Assembly: GCA_945861025.1 (NCBI GenBank)
Contig: CAMASN010000006.1
Span: 1 to 64,000 of the forward strand
DNA length: 64,000 bases
Origin: Ferrithrix thermotolerans DSM 19514
Lineage (GTDB): Bacteria; Actinomycetota; Acidimicrobiia; Acidimicrobiales; Ilumatobacteraceae
Direction: 5' to 3'
The notes under the pieces: generated by a model
Databases searched by the model: none
What the model was told of the DNA's origin: nothing
What the model saw: the letters and a program-made list of their open reading frames with translations, nothing else
Shown here: positions 17,214-25,377 of the stretch, one piece after another
How the letters are laid out: each line of letters opens with the position of its first letter
How positions within the stretch are numbered: position 1 is the stretch's first letter
Program-made: the position numbers and the translations under genes

Positions 17214-19304
17214 TCATTTCGCCGGGCATCCACCGGTGGTGGTGGGGGGCTGAATGCCGAGTTGATGCATGATCGTTGGCACGACGTCTTGGAACACCGG
17301 AGCCGCTGCAGTTCCGCCGAAGCGATCCCTGCTGCCGGCTGGTGGCTCGTCGATCGAGATCAGCGTTGTTACCTGTGGGGCTTCAGCGGGGAAGAAACCA
17401 ACGAACGATGAATAATAGGCTTTGGAGCCTGCGTTGGAGCCGTACTGACCGGCAACGGCCTTGATGCCCGTACCGGTTTTACCAGCGATGGTGATGCCCT
17501 CAACCTGAGCCTTCTTGGCCGTACCGTCACACACCACCTGACGCATCAGCAGGTTCATTGAAGCGGCGGTTTCGGCGGTCACCACGCGGCGACTCGCTGC
17601 GGGCGAGGCAGGCTGCACTTTGCCATCAGATCCGACGGTGCCCTGCACGAGCCGAGGGGCCACATACACGCCTCCGTTGGCGATGGTGTTGATTGCCCCA
17701 ATCAGCTGAATAGCGCTTGCGGCAACGCCATAGCCGTATGCCGGCGTCTGGTTTTCGGTACCGCGCCACTTCTGCCATGGCTTCAAGATGCCTTGAGATT
17801 CGCCGGGGAAGTTCAGGTCTGACTTTTCGCCAAGACCAAACGAGCGCATGTAGCCGTATTGCTTGGCTGAGCCGATCATTGCGGACACACCAACTGTTCC
17901 AAGGTTCGACGAGTGCACGAGAATGTCGCGGACCGTCATGTCCATAGTTGGGTGTGGCTCAGCATCGGTAATCGTGAACTCGTAGGCGGTGCCCGGATCG
18001 TAGGTGTGCTTGCCCTCGACGCTGAGCACGGATTCTGGTGTGACGACGCGCTCGTTGAGTCCGGCAGCAATGGTGATGACTTTGGCAACTGAGCCTGGCT
18101 CGTACGAGTCAACAGCAGCCACGTTGGCAACCGTGACCCGGTAGACACCTAGATTGTCTCGCCGCACACTTGCCATCGCCAAGATGTTTCCGGTGCTGGT
18201 CTGTTGAACAATGGCGGTGCCGCCTCGAGCGCCGAGTTCGCTGGCACGCTTGAGCAACGCCTGTTCAAGCGAGAACTGAATCGACCGATCAATGGTCAGC
18301 ACAATGTCTTTGCCAGGAACGGCCGCAACGCTGATTGCTCCCGAACCAGGAATTGAGTGGCCGTTATTGTCGTGCTGGCGAACCAACTCGCCATCGACGC
18401 CGGTGAGCATGCTGTCGTATTGCTGCTCAAGTCCTGCGGTGCCCTTGCCATCGGTGTCGGTGCGTCCGATGACGCTTCGCGCAAGATCGCCGCCAGGGAT
18501 GACCCGGCTGCTTTCGCGGTACGAATCAACGCCAGCAAGCTTCAGCGCTGTGACAGTCGCCGCCTTGTGGTCATCAATCTGACGCGCCACATACACAAAA
18601 CTTTTGTCCTTGTTCGCCATTGCGAGGGCCAGCGACTGCTGCTTTTCTGGCGACAAGCTGAGCATCGTTGCTAGCACAGCTGCGGTGCCTGCTGGATCAC
18701 CAACAAGCTTGGGGTTCACGAAGATCGTGGTGGCCGGAACCGACAGGGCGAGCTCGTCGCCGTTGCGATCAAAGATCACTCCCCGACTGGCATGCAACAC
18801 GGCGTCTTGGGTTCTCTGCGACGTGCCCGCACGGGTGAAGGTGTCGGCATCGACGGTTTGCAACTGAGCGACATGCACCAGCACATAGCCAAACACCAGC
18901 ACGGCGAGGACCAGCACGATTCTCAATCGCCTGTTTGTGTTTCCAGCCGTGAAGTGACCTTGTGACTCGGTGCGCTGACGAATCGTGCGCTTCTGAAGCG
19001 GGCGAGCATTGCGGCTCACCCCAGCCTGAGTGACAGGGCGACGTGTCGAATGTGTCGTTGCAGCGCTGCGGGTGCGGGCCTGCGGCTGCGAGGTTGAGTG
19101 CCGATCACTGGATGTCGATGTTCGCGACGACGGAGCAGTTCGCGACGATGTCGATGTTCGCGACGACGGCGCGACGTGTGTCGGGCGGGATGCCACACCA
19201 ATAGATGCGCGGCCTTTGACCGGGCCGTGCGAGCGAGTGCCTCGAGCGGCAGTTGATGCGGGCGTGCGAGTGCGAGCAGCCGTCTTGGTGCGCTCGTCGA
19301 TCAT
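17214..19304 (-). CDS. ftsI: FtsI, class B penicillin-binding protein
   Basis: 696 residues. The first 125 are a cytoplasmic arm rich in Ser, Thr and Arg with an internal repeat. One membrane helix (about 127-146) follows, then the PBP dimerisation domain (ASRGVIFDRNGDELA) and the transpeptidase domain. Active-site motifs are intact: SVAK in EPGSVAKVI, SSN in HSSNLG, and KTGTG. It cross-links septal wall with FtsW. There is no PASTA domain. The cytoplasmic arm is unusually long for FtsI, as also seen for FtsQ in this cluster. The start overlaps the ftsL-like stop by 4 bases. Confidence 0.95.
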   Translation of the reverse strand: MIDERTKTAARTRTPASTAARGTRSHGPVKGRASIGVASRPTHVAPSSRTSTSSRTAPSSRTSTSSDRHSTSQPQARTRSAATTHSTRRPVTQAGVSRNARPLQKRTIRQRTESQGHFTAGNTNRRLRIVLVLAVLVFGYVLVHVAQLQTVDADTFTRAGTSQRTQDAVLHASRGVIFDRNGDELALSVPATTIFVNPKLVGDPAGTAAVLATMLSLSPEKQQSLALAMANKDKSFVYVARQIDDHKAATVTALKLAGVDSYRESSRVIPGGDLARSVIGRTDTDGKGTAGLEQQYDSMLTGVDGELVRQHDNNGHSIPGSGAISVAAVPGKDIVLTIDRSIQFSLEQALLKRASELGARGGTAIVQQTSTGNILAMASVRRDNLGVYRVTVANVAAVDSYEPGSVAKVITIAAGLNERVVTPESVLSVEGKHTYDPGTAYEFTITDAEPHPTMDMTVRDILVHSSNLGTVGVSAMIGSAKQYGYMRSFGLGEKSDLNFPGESQGILKPWQKWRGTENQTPAYGYGVAASAIQLIGAINTIANGGVYVAPRLVQGTVGSDGKVQPASPAASRRVVTAETAASMNLLMRQVVCDGTAKKAQVEGITIAGKTGTGIKAVAGQYGSNAGSKAYYSSFVGFFPAEAPQVTTLISIDEPPAGSRDRFGGTAAAPVFQDVVPTIMHQLGIQPPTTTGGCPAK
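19111..19169 (-). repeat. 36-bp coding direct repeat in the ftsI cytoplasmic arm
   Basis: A 23-base segment at 19111-19133 recurs exactly at 19147-19169, 36 bases apart. It encodes the Ser/Thr/Arg units SSRTSTSS of the disordered FtsI N-terminus. The period keeps the frame, which suggests slippage in an unconstrained region. Confidence 0.85.
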
Positions 19305-19819
19305 GGTGCGCCTCCGGCTACAGCCTTCACTTGACCGAACTGCTCGAGCGACGAAACGCTGTTCTCGGCTGGGTTATTGGCCAACCATCCCGAGGTTGCC
19401 ATCAGATGAGCAACCGTTGCTGGCGAGATCGTCATGAACTCGCCCTTCTCGGTAGGAACCATGCCAAGACGATCTGCCTCAACCGCGAGGCGGTTTGGCG
19501 AGCGCAACTCGGCACGAGCCCGACGCAACAGGTCGTAGCGCTCGCGGGCAACTTTGACGGCACGGTCAGTCTTGTCGAGAGCGAGCTGGTTTTGGGCAAT
19601 GCGAGTCTGCAACGCAACCGTGCCGAGCAGCATTGTGAACATCAAAATGCAGCCGAGCGCCATGATGCCGGCGGTGCGACGGCGGCGTGGAACCACCAGA
19701 AGTTTTGGGCGAGGCGCACGCAGGGCAACAGGCGCTGCGCGGCGTGCGGCCTCGCGAGGCAATGGCACGGCGAGCAGTGGATCGAGCAGTGGATCGAATA
19801 GTGGAGTGACAGCTGCCAT
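19301..19819 (-). CDS. FtsL-like septum protein
   Basis: 172 residues between rsmH and ftsI, the invariant place of ftsL. A Pro/Leu/Arg-rich cytoplasmic part (1-50) precedes one membrane helix (about 52-72, MALGCILMFTMLLGTVA) and a short coiled coil with QTRIAQNQLALDKTD, followed by RSPNRLAVEADRLGMVP, the SP-x-RLE-x-A-x-x-LGM-type segment of FtsL/DivIC proteins. FtsL bridges FtsQ and FtsW/FtsI. Sequence identity in this family is always low, so position carries much of the call. It overlaps rsmH by one base and ftsI by four. Confidence 0.85.
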   Translation of the reverse strand: MAAVTPLFDPLLDPLLAVPLPREAARRAAPVALRAPRPKLLVVPRRRRTAGIMALGCILMFTMLLGTVALQTRIAQNQLALDKTDRAVKVARERYDLLRRARAELRSPNRLAVEADRLGMVPTEKGEFMTISPATVAHLMATSGWLANNPAENSVSSLEQFGQVKAVAGGAP

Positions 19820-20814
19820 CAGACCGGAGCTGCAATTCGTTCGACCACGCGCAACCGAGCCGATGCGGCGCGGCGGTTGGTGGCCACCTCAGCAGCCGAC
19901 GGAGTCTTGGGAACCCGACGAACTAAGCGAACGGTGCGCACAGCACCACACACGCATGGCAACCCGGTAGGGCATTCGCATCCACCGGTTTCAGCTGCAC
20001 GGAAGCGCTCTTTGACGATGCGGTCCTCGCCCGAGTGATACGACAACACCGCAATACGGCCGCCGACTGCGGTGGCCGCAATGGCTGCATCGATCGCTGC
20101 CGGCAAAATCTCGAGTTCATGGTTCACGGCAATACGAATTGCCTGGAACGAACGCTTTGCCGGGTGGCCGCCGGTGCGGCGCACAGCCGCAGGGATCGCC
20201 GTCACGATGATGTCGGCGAGTTCACTGGTCGATTCGATCGGCCGGTGGGAGATGATGGCACGAGCGATCCGGGGGGCAAATCGCTCGTCGCCATACTCGA
20301 ACAGGACTCTGGTGAGTTCCTGTTCGGTATAACCGTTCACGACATCGACTGCAGACCATGGTTCCGTCAGGTCCATGCGCATATCGAGGGGGGAATCGTA
20401 ACGGTAAGAAAATCCACGCTCGACACGGTCGAGTTGCGGCGACGAAACACCAAGGTCGAACAGCGCTCCACTGAGCGTTGCAACATTGGCGGTCTTCATG
20501 GCGTCGCGAAGGTGGTCGAATCGACAATGAACTGTCTGGACACGGTCACCAAACCGGCTCAGGCGTGCGGTCGCTGCTGCGAGCGCCGACTGATCCCGAT
20601 CGATACCAACGACGTTCAGGTGCGGATGGGCTTCGAGCAGCATCTCTGCATGCCCTCCCCCGCCCAGCGTGGCGTCGAGCACCACTCCGTTGGTTAGCTC
20701 AGCGAAGACGGCAACAATCTCGGCGGCCATGACAGGCAGGTGATGAAACGCAGCGCTCTGTGGCGCTTCTGCTTCATTCACTTGATTGTCCTTGCCGGTA
20801 TTGCTGCTTTTCAC
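19819..20814 (-). CDS. rsmH: 16S rRNA m4C1402 methyltransferase
   Basis: 331 residues. Methylates N4 of C1402 in the ribosomal decoding centre with SAM. The family start HLPVMAAEIV, the SAM loop DATLGGGGHAEMLL, GIDRDQSAL, DLGVSSPQLD, RGFSYRYDSPLDMRMD and SYHSGEDRIVKERF are all present. The Cys-rich CECPTGLPCVCG segment before the C-terminus is usual in actinobacteria. I chose the GTG at 20814, with GAGGAAG just upstream, over the in-frame GTG 15 bases earlier. It follows a structured leader RNA. Confidence 0.95.
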   Translation of the reverse strand: MKSSNTGKDNQVNEAEAPQSAAFHHLPVMAAEIVAVFAELTNGVVLDATLGGGGHAEMLLEAHPHLNVVGIDRDQSALAAATARLSRFGDRVQTVHCRFDHLRDAMKTANVATLSGALFDLGVSSPQLDRVERGFSYRYDSPLDMRMDLTEPWSAVDVVNGYTEQELTRVLFEYGDERFAPRIARAIISHRPIESTSELADIIVTAIPAAVRRTGGHPAKRSFQAIRIAVNHELEILPAAIDAAIAATAVGGRIAVLSYHSGEDRIVKERFRAAETGGCECPTGLPCVCGAVRTVRLVRRVPKTPSAAEVATNRRAASARLRVVERIAAPV

Positions 20815-20835
20815 GGGGCTTCCTCGCACTTGCGC

Positions 20836-20955
20836 TCCGCTGATCGGCAGTCCCCCGGTGAACGATTGTCGCCGGGATTTCTCCCCGGGATGAACGAGAT
20901 GAGAGCGGGTGGAGTGTGCTGCATCTTGTCAACCGGGAGACTGCCGATGAGCGGA
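20836..20955 (-). ncRNA. structured leader of rsmH, candidate mraW RNA motif
   Basis: Arms at 20836-20859 and 20932-20955 form a 24-bp inverted repeat with only two mismatches, enclosing 72 bases that carry a further GC-rich hairpin (CCGGGA/TCCCGG). The arm that comes first in the RNA can instead close a local hairpin, CCGATGAG-TTCCG-CTCATCGG, with sequence just upstream (about 20943-20963), so two structures exclude each other. Actinobacteria are known to carry a conserved 'mraW RNA motif' in exactly this place. Its function is unknown. I matched location and architecture, not the published consensus base by base. Confidence 0.65.
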
Positions 20956-21049
20956 ACTCATCGGTACCTGTTGGGTGTTTGTCGTGTGTTCTTCGGGCCT
21001 TCGTTCTCGCTTTCGTCGGTCGGTGTGTGTGGTGTGATCGGTGCAGGAC

Positions 21050-21472
21050 TCAGAGCACTGGCTCTGAGAACTCCTGCTCGCCAGCAGTCATGCTGCGTTC
21101 GTGGCGGTCGACTGAACAGATCTCGATACGGTCGAGGCGACCCATCACGATGACGGGGCCCTTCACGTCGAGTCGGGCGTGCTGGCGCAGACGCTCGTCG
21201 AGGTAGATGCGACCCTGCGCGTCGGGCTCGATTGCCGTGGCCCGCGCTGAGAAGGCACGAAGGCGATCCATGCTGATTTCGCCTCGTGCTTGAAGTGCTT
21301 GCATCCGATCTGCCTCCTCTTCGAACTTCTCGGTCGTAAAGACCTCGATGCTGTTATCGGTTCCCAACGTGAGGTAGCAGCTCGTGCCCAGGCGCGCTCG
21401 AAACGTGGCAGGAAGCGCCAATCGACCTTTTACGTCGAGTTGTCGTTCAAAAACGCCAAGAAACTTCTGCAC
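21050..21472 (-). CDS. mraZ: MraZ, AbrB-fold regulator of the dcw cluster
   Basis: 140 residues, two SpoVT/AbrB-like repeats: FERQLDVKGRLALPATFR (residues 8-25) and DAQGRIYLDERLRQ (about 84-97). MraZ binds direct repeats in its own promoter and usually represses the cluster. Start is GTG with GAAGGG just upstream; the leading QKF is a few residues longer than the common MFxG start. 220 bases with a structured RNA separate it from rsmH. Confidence 0.95.
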   Translation of the reverse strand: MQKFLGVFERQLDVKGRLALPATFRARLGTSCYLTLGTDNSIEVFTTEKFEEEADRMQALQARGEISMDRLRAFSARATAIEPDAQGRIYLDERLRQHARLDVKGPVIVMGRLDRIEICSVDRHERSMTAGEQEFSEPVL

Positions 21473-21528
21473 GTGCCCTTCGATGACTTCCCGAATCGCT
21501 GCCTCACGTAGGTCGGGTCCCTACATGT

Positions 21529-21561
21529 CCCCACTATCCCCCACTACACCCCATAAGTCAA
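21529..21561 (-). promoter_or_regulatory. mraZ promoter overlapped by MraZ-type TGGGG operator boxes
   Basis: On the minus strand TTGACT (21556-21561) and GATAGT (21533-21538) stand 17 bases apart. TGGGG boxes fall at 21549-21553, 21538/9-21543 and 21529-21533, so they recur every 9-10 bases on one helix face and cover the whole promoter. A TAGGG copy about 10 bases further along fits the spacing. MraZ is known to bind TGGGN-type repeats spaced by about 10 bases, so this is almost certainly its autoregulatory operator. Confidence 0.8.
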
Positions 21562-21611
21562 TAGAAATTCCCCACATTCTCGAAAAATTCGGCAGCCTCA
21601 CCGAAAAAAGT

Positions 21612-21675
21612 GCGCGCAGAGAGCGCGAACACCGAGGAAACTCCTGATTTGCTTCGCGCAGAGAGCGCGAAAGCG
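21612..21675. repeat. pair of near-identical palindromic elements upstream of mraZ
   Basis: GCGCAGAGAGCGCGAA occurs at 21614-21629 and again at 21656-21671. Each copy can fold: GCGC or TTCGCG arms enclose CAGAGAG. They lie 50-130 bases upstream of the mraZ promoter, between it and the lipoate-ligase-like gene, so they could be a regulator site or part of an intergenic repeat family. Confidence 0.5.
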
Positions 21676-21722
21676 CAGTGGGGAAGAGTGGAGGGGTTGT
21701 AGCGGCGGCTGAGTCGGCTGGT

Positions 21723-22391
21723 CTAGCCGAGCGAGTTCAAGACGTGCACAAACGCCTCGCGTACCGCTGCCACTGGCGCCGACACGGGCGCCACCAGATC
21801 GAGCAGTTCATCGGCCCGAGGTCCCGAAGAACCGAACACCAACTCGTGGGTGCTCGGCCGCCACTGCTGGTAATACGCACACTGAAAGCGGGCTCCGGCG
21901 CGAGAACGGCGTTGGCTAATGCCCACCACCTTGCGGTCACCCATCATCACTTCGCCACCACCGACGCCGGCAAAGCACATTCGTCGGGACCATTCGGTGT
22001 GCCGAATCGGCGACGTATGCACGCTCAAACCGGGCATACCGAGTGAACTCAGCGCACCGCGCCAAGCCTCTCCGAGCCACCACGCCGACGAACTCACGTC
22101 GGCACTCCATTGCCGGTGAGCTGCTGGGATCAAGACATCGACCCACACCACATCGCCTGGTTCGAGCAGCACTGCTCCCCCGCCGCTGCGCCGTCGAACA
22201 ATATCGATGCCGGCTTGAGCGCACGCCACTGCGTCAACATCGTTGATCGGTTGCGACGAACCAAGTGCCACGGCCGAATGGTCGACATCGAACCACCACA
22301 CGGTAGGTGTGATCACGTCGGGCAGATCGCGCTGATGAAAGTCACCAGCGCTTCCGCTGAACTGCTCGATCTGCCACATGGTTGCCAGCAT
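21723..22391 (-). CDS. lipoate/biotin protein ligase family (LplA/LipB fold)
   Basis: About 222 residues. RRRSGGGAVLLEPGDVVWVD matches the RRxSGGGAVxxxxG signature of the BPL/LplA/LipB fold, and DRKVVGISQRR contains the catalytic lysine motif DGxKxxGxxQ. It probably attaches lipoyl or a related acyl group to carrier domains, but the substrate cannot be read from sequence. The start is uncertain between two in-frame ATGs 12 bases apart; neither has a strong ribosome site. It follows the HNH gene by 17 bases and reads toward mraZ. Confidence 0.8.
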   Translation of the reverse strand: MLATMWQIEQFSGSAGDFHQRDLPDVITPTVWWFDVDHSAVALGSSQPINDVDAVACAQAGIDIVRRRSGGGAVLLEPGDVVWVDVLIPAAHRQWSADVSSSAWWLGEAWRGALSSLGMPGLSVHTSPIRHTEWSRRMCFAGVGGGEVMMGDRKVVGISQRRSRAGARFQCAYYQQWRPSTHELVFGSSGPRADELLDLVAPVSAPVAAVREAFVHVLNSLG

Positions 22392-22408
22392 GCCCTGAGC
22401 GGCGTCGC

Positions 22409-22906
22409 TTACCACACACTGGTGAGATAGGGCATCCATGCATCGGGCATTCGACCCACGCTGACAACTGCCCACGCCTGCTCGCGCGGAACACGTGGCT
22501 CACGGACAAGGCGCATGTTGGCCTCTTCGGGGGTGCGGTCGCGCTTGTGCGCGTTACATGGCCGGCATGCAGCGGCGACGTTCTCCCATTCGTTGGGCCC
22601 GCCCCGTGAGCGCGGCAATACATGATCGATTGAGTCGGCGTGTGCGCCGCAATACTGGCAACGGTGCTCGTCTCGCGCAAAGACTGCTCGACGAGACAGA
22701 GCTGTTCGGCGATGGAACGGCACCCTGACTACGTAATGCAGCCGAATGACCAACGGGCTGCTCAAAGTCAGCGATTCAGAACGCATAAAGGTTCCGTCGT
22801 GCTCAATGACCTCGGCCTTTTCTGCCAGCACAAGGCACGCAGCCCTGCGCGCGGGCACAACACTCAGCGGCTCGTAGGTGGCATTCAACACGAGGGCACT
22901 GCGCAT
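22409..22906 (-). CDS. HNH endonuclease-fold protein
   Basis: 165 residues starting MRSALVLNATYEPLSVVP, a start shared by a widespread actinobacterial HNH group. The HNH core lies at about 80-125: CQYCGAHADSIDHVLPRSRGG, then ENVAAACRPCNAHKRDRTP. Two CxxC pairs should bind a structural zinc, and the DH/N/H residues form the metal site. These stand-alone HNH proteins are not linked to a methylase, so a restriction role is unlikely. Biological role unknown. Confidence 0.9.
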   Translation of the reverse strand: MRSALVLNATYEPLSVVPARRAACLVLAEKAEVIEHDGTFMRSESLTLSSPLVIRLHYVVRVPFHRRTALSRRAVFARDEHRCQYCGAHADSIDHVLPRSRGGPNEWENVAAACRPCNAHKRDRTPEEANMRLVREPRVPREQAWAVVSVGRMPDAWMPYLTSVW

Positions 22907-22918
22907 CTGGATCAGACC

Positions 22919-23167
22919 TCAGCTATCGACGTTGTTCCACTGCCGGCACCACGACAGATAGTTGACGACATCGATGGGATCGGGACGATGCCCGGGGTCT
23001 CCGTACTGCGTGACCAGCCGGAACCGCAGATAGTCGCCGCTAGGTAGCGGCAAAAATGGCACACGCCGATACCAGCCCGGCGCAGCCATTCGGCGCATTT
23101 GGCGAATCGCCGTCGACCACAACCGCGGGCGCGCGAGCACAGCCCACGCCACCCTCAGCCAGGTCAT
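22919..23167 (-). CDS. small conserved actinobacterial protein of unknown function
   Basis: 82 residues from the ATG 15 bases after the acyl-CoA dehydrogenase stop. It is rich in Trp and Arg: MTWLRVAWAVLARPRLW, then a GWYRRVPFLPLP segment, YLRFRLVTQYGD and a tail DVVNYLSWCRQW. The pattern recurs next to other genes in actinobacteria as I recall. No known domain or catalytic residues are recognisable. Spacing suggests co-transcription with the dehydrogenase. Confidence 0.75.
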   Translation of the reverse strand: MTWLRVAWAVLARPRLWSTAIRQMRRMAAPGWYRRVPFLPLPSGDYLRFRLVTQYGDPGHRPDPIDVVNYLSWCRQWNNVDS

Positions 23168-23181
23168 CGGCGAACCTGCAT

Positions 23182-24396
23182 TTACTTCGGTTCTTTCGGA
23201 AGGCCGAGCACCATCTCGCCAATGATGTTGCGCTGGATTTGGCTTGACCCGGCATAAATCGAGCCAGCGCGTGCATTGAGGAACACACCCGCCCACGACC
23301 CGGTTGAGTTCGGGGCGCCACCATCGTCGGTTTGGAAGGCGCTTGATGGTGCACGACCGCTCGGCGACAACCCGTCGAGACCCATAATGTCCATCGAGAG
23401 TTCGGTGACGACCTTGTGATATTCGCTCCAGTAGAGCTTGAAGATCGCGCCGTCTGGGCCGGGATGATGTCCCTGCATGAACTTGGTGAGGGTGCGCATA
23501 CCGAGAAAGCGCATCATCTGCACCTTCGAGTAGCACCACGCCAAACGCTGACGGATCACCGGGTCGTTGGCGACGCCACGGTCTTTGGCCATGATCATCA
23601 AACGATCGAGCTCACCTTGGAAACGAATGGGCAGCGTTGCCGCAGCCTCACCGCGCTCGTAACCGAGCAGGGTCATTGCTACGGCCCACCCGTTGTTGAC
23701 GCCACCGATCACGTCGTCTTTAGGGCAGGTGGCATCTGTGTAGAACACTTCGTTGAATTCGCTCTCGCCCGAGATCATTCGGATCGGACGAACGTCTACG
23801 CCGGGCTGACGCATATCGACAAGCAAGAACGAGATGCCCTTGTGCCGAGGAAGATCTGGGTCGGTGCGGGCAAGCGTGAAGATGTGATCGGCCAGATGGC
23901 CGGCCGAGGTCCAAATCTTTTGGCCGTTGAGAACCCACTGGTCGCCGTCGAGTTCGCCGCGCAACCCAATGTTTGACAGGTCGGAGCCAGCGTTGGGCTC
24001 GCTGTAGCCCTGGCACCACACGTCGGCGTTCGACAAGATGCGTGGCAGGTAGTACGCCTTTTGCTCGTCGGAGCCCCACTGCAGCAACGTGTTGCCCAAC
24101 ATCTGGATACCGAACACGTCGTTGAATCCGCCGGTGGGCACGCCAGAGCGAGCAAACTCTTCGGCCGTGATGACCTGCTCGAGCGCCGACAATCCGCCGC
24201 CGCCATATTCGGCAGGCCAACCTGGAGCCAAGTAGCGATCCTTGTGCAACACAACACGCCAATGCGCCACGAACTCATGAAGTTCTTCGCCTTCGAGTTT
24301 GCCGATACCACCCCAATTGCTGGGTAGCTCGCGGGCAAGGAACGCTTGTACCTTGCTGCGGTAGGCCTCGGCTTCAGGGGTATACGTGGGCTGCAT
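23182..24396 (-). CDS. acyl-CoA dehydrogenase family protein
   Basis: 404 residues, the full three-part fold: N-terminal helices, middle beta domain with QGYSEPNAGSDL (FAD/substrate contact) and GQKIWTSAGHLADHIFTLAR, and a C-terminal helical domain ending AGSIYAGSSQIQRNIIGE. The usual catalytic glutamate is not obvious at the VYxGTxE position, where YAGSSQ stands. That swap is frequent in the long-chain and steroid/FadE-type subfamilies, where the base sits elsewhere. Likely role is fatty-acid or sterol side-chain oxidation. No partner CoA ligase or hydratase is adjacent. Confidence 0.9.
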   Translation of the reverse strand: MQPTYTPEAEAYRSKVQAFLARELPSNWGGIGKLEGEELHEFVAHWRVVLHKDRYLAPGWPAEYGGGGLSALEQVITAEEFARSGVPTGGFNDVFGIQMLGNTLLQWGSDEQKAYYLPRILSNADVWCQGYSEPNAGSDLSNIGLRGELDGDQWVLNGQKIWTSAGHLADHIFTLARTDPDLPRHKGISFLLVDMRQPGVDVRPIRMISGESEFNEVFYTDATCPKDDVIGGVNNGWAVAMTLLGYERGEAAATLPIRFQGELDRLMIMAKDRGVANDPVIRQRLAWCYSKVQMMRFLGMRTLTKFMQGHHPGPDGAIFKLYWSEYHKVVTELSMDIMGLDGLSPSGRAPSSAFQTDDGGAPNSTGSWAGVFLNARAGSIYAGSSQIQRNIIGEMVLGLPKEPK

Positions 24397-24463
24397 AGGG
24401 CGAGGCTAGCTTGACCAGCGCCCAGACAAACCGGTGGAGCTCACGAGATTTTCGAGCAGCAGA

Positions 24464-25315
24464 TCAGCTGAGTCCGAGCAAGCCGCGGCGCGCAAGCGCC
24501 GCGGCACCCACCAGCGGCGCCAGTTCGCCAAGCGCGGCCTTGCGCACCTCAAGGTGATCGGTGAACGACAACTTGGCTCGGGCCGCAATCTCGGCTTGAG
24601 CAGCGGCAAAAAACGGTTCGCCGAAACCGAGAGCCACTGAGCCGCCGATGACCGCAACGTTGAAGTCGACCACGGCAGCCAAAGAGGCCAACGCCCGACC
24701 GACCAACAAGCCGGTGCGTTCGATGATGGCCTGCGGCGCTCGATGCGGCGGCCTACCGGTTTCGGCTTCAATTGCAGGTCCACACGCATAGGCCTCGAGG
24801 CACCCGACGCCGCCACACGCGCACGGACGGCCTTCGGGTTCGACAACCATGTGCCCGATATGTCCGGCGTTGCCAAGGCGACCGCCAAGCAGGCGGCCAT
24901 TGCTGATGATGCCGCCGCCCACACCCGTTCCGACCACAACACCCACCATGTTCATCTCGCCGCGACCGGCCCCGCACCATGCTTCGCCAAGCGTGAGCGT
25001 CTTGGCGTCGTTGTCGACAAATGTGGGTAGGCCAGTGGCCTCGGCGAGCGCATTTTGTAGCTCGAAGTCGCGTAGCGACGGGATGTGTAGCGGTGACACA
25101 GTTCCGACCGTTGGGTCCATTGGGCCGCCGCAACCGACGCCCACTGCAACCAACGGCACCGGCGCAGCGGCCATCACGCGTTTCACCAACCGCTCGATGG
25201 CCGACCAAACATCGCGCGTCGGCGTAGCGATGCGATCACGAACGATGACGCGGCCGTCGTCGCCAACGACACCTGCAGCCAACTTGGTGCCGCCGATGTC
25301 GACGGCGAGGTACAT
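24464..25315 (-). CDS. ROK-family sugar kinase, probable glucokinase
   Basis: 283 residues. AVDIGGTKLAAGVV at the start is the phosphate loop; NDAKTLTLGEAWCGAGRG, VGTGVGGGII, and GHIGHMVVEPEGRPC follow. The zinc signature CACGGVGCLEAYACG is intact, so this is a kinase and not a ROK repressor; no helix-turn-helix precedes it. The ATG at 25315 is preferred because the ROK fold starts immediately, while the upstream in-frame start lacks a ribosome site. It is divergent from the MoxR operon. Confidence 0.88.
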   Translation of the reverse strand: MYLAVDIGGTKLAAGVVGDDGRVIVRDRIATPTRDVWSAIERLVKRVMAAAPVPLVAVGVGCGGPMDPTVGTVSPLHIPSLRDFELQNALAEATGLPTFVDNDAKTLTLGEAWCGAGRGEMNMVGVVVGTGVGGGIISNGRLLGGRLGNAGHIGHMVVEPEGRPCACGGVGCLEAYACGPAIEAETGRPPHRAPQAIIERTGLLVGRALASLAAVVDFNVAVIGGSVALGFGEPFFAAAQAEIAARAKLSFTDHLEVRKAALGELAPLVGAAALARRGLLGLS

Positions 25316-25363
25316 GGTGTCCACCGCGCAACCGTAGCAATCGCGCCATTGCATATTGGGTTG

Positions 25364-25377
25364 TATGACATACCCTT
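25364..25377 (+). promoter_or_regulatory. possible -10 and palindrome before moxR
   Basis: TATGAC (25364-25369) lies 8 bases before the moxR ATG, so the transcript may be leaderless. The same bases form the short palindrome GTATG-A-CATAC (25363-25373), a possible operator. No ribosome site is present in this stretch, which supports a leaderless start. The -35 is not clear. Confidence 0.4.

Noticed and set aside
20956-21049. Extra small gene between mraZ and the rsmH leader
   Set aside because: No start with ribosome site and no protein-like pattern; bases are explained by the leader RNA.
22409-22906. Homing endonuclease or restriction enzyme as mobile element
   Set aside because: Stand-alone HNH of a common chromosomal group; no methylase, intron or repeats flank it.
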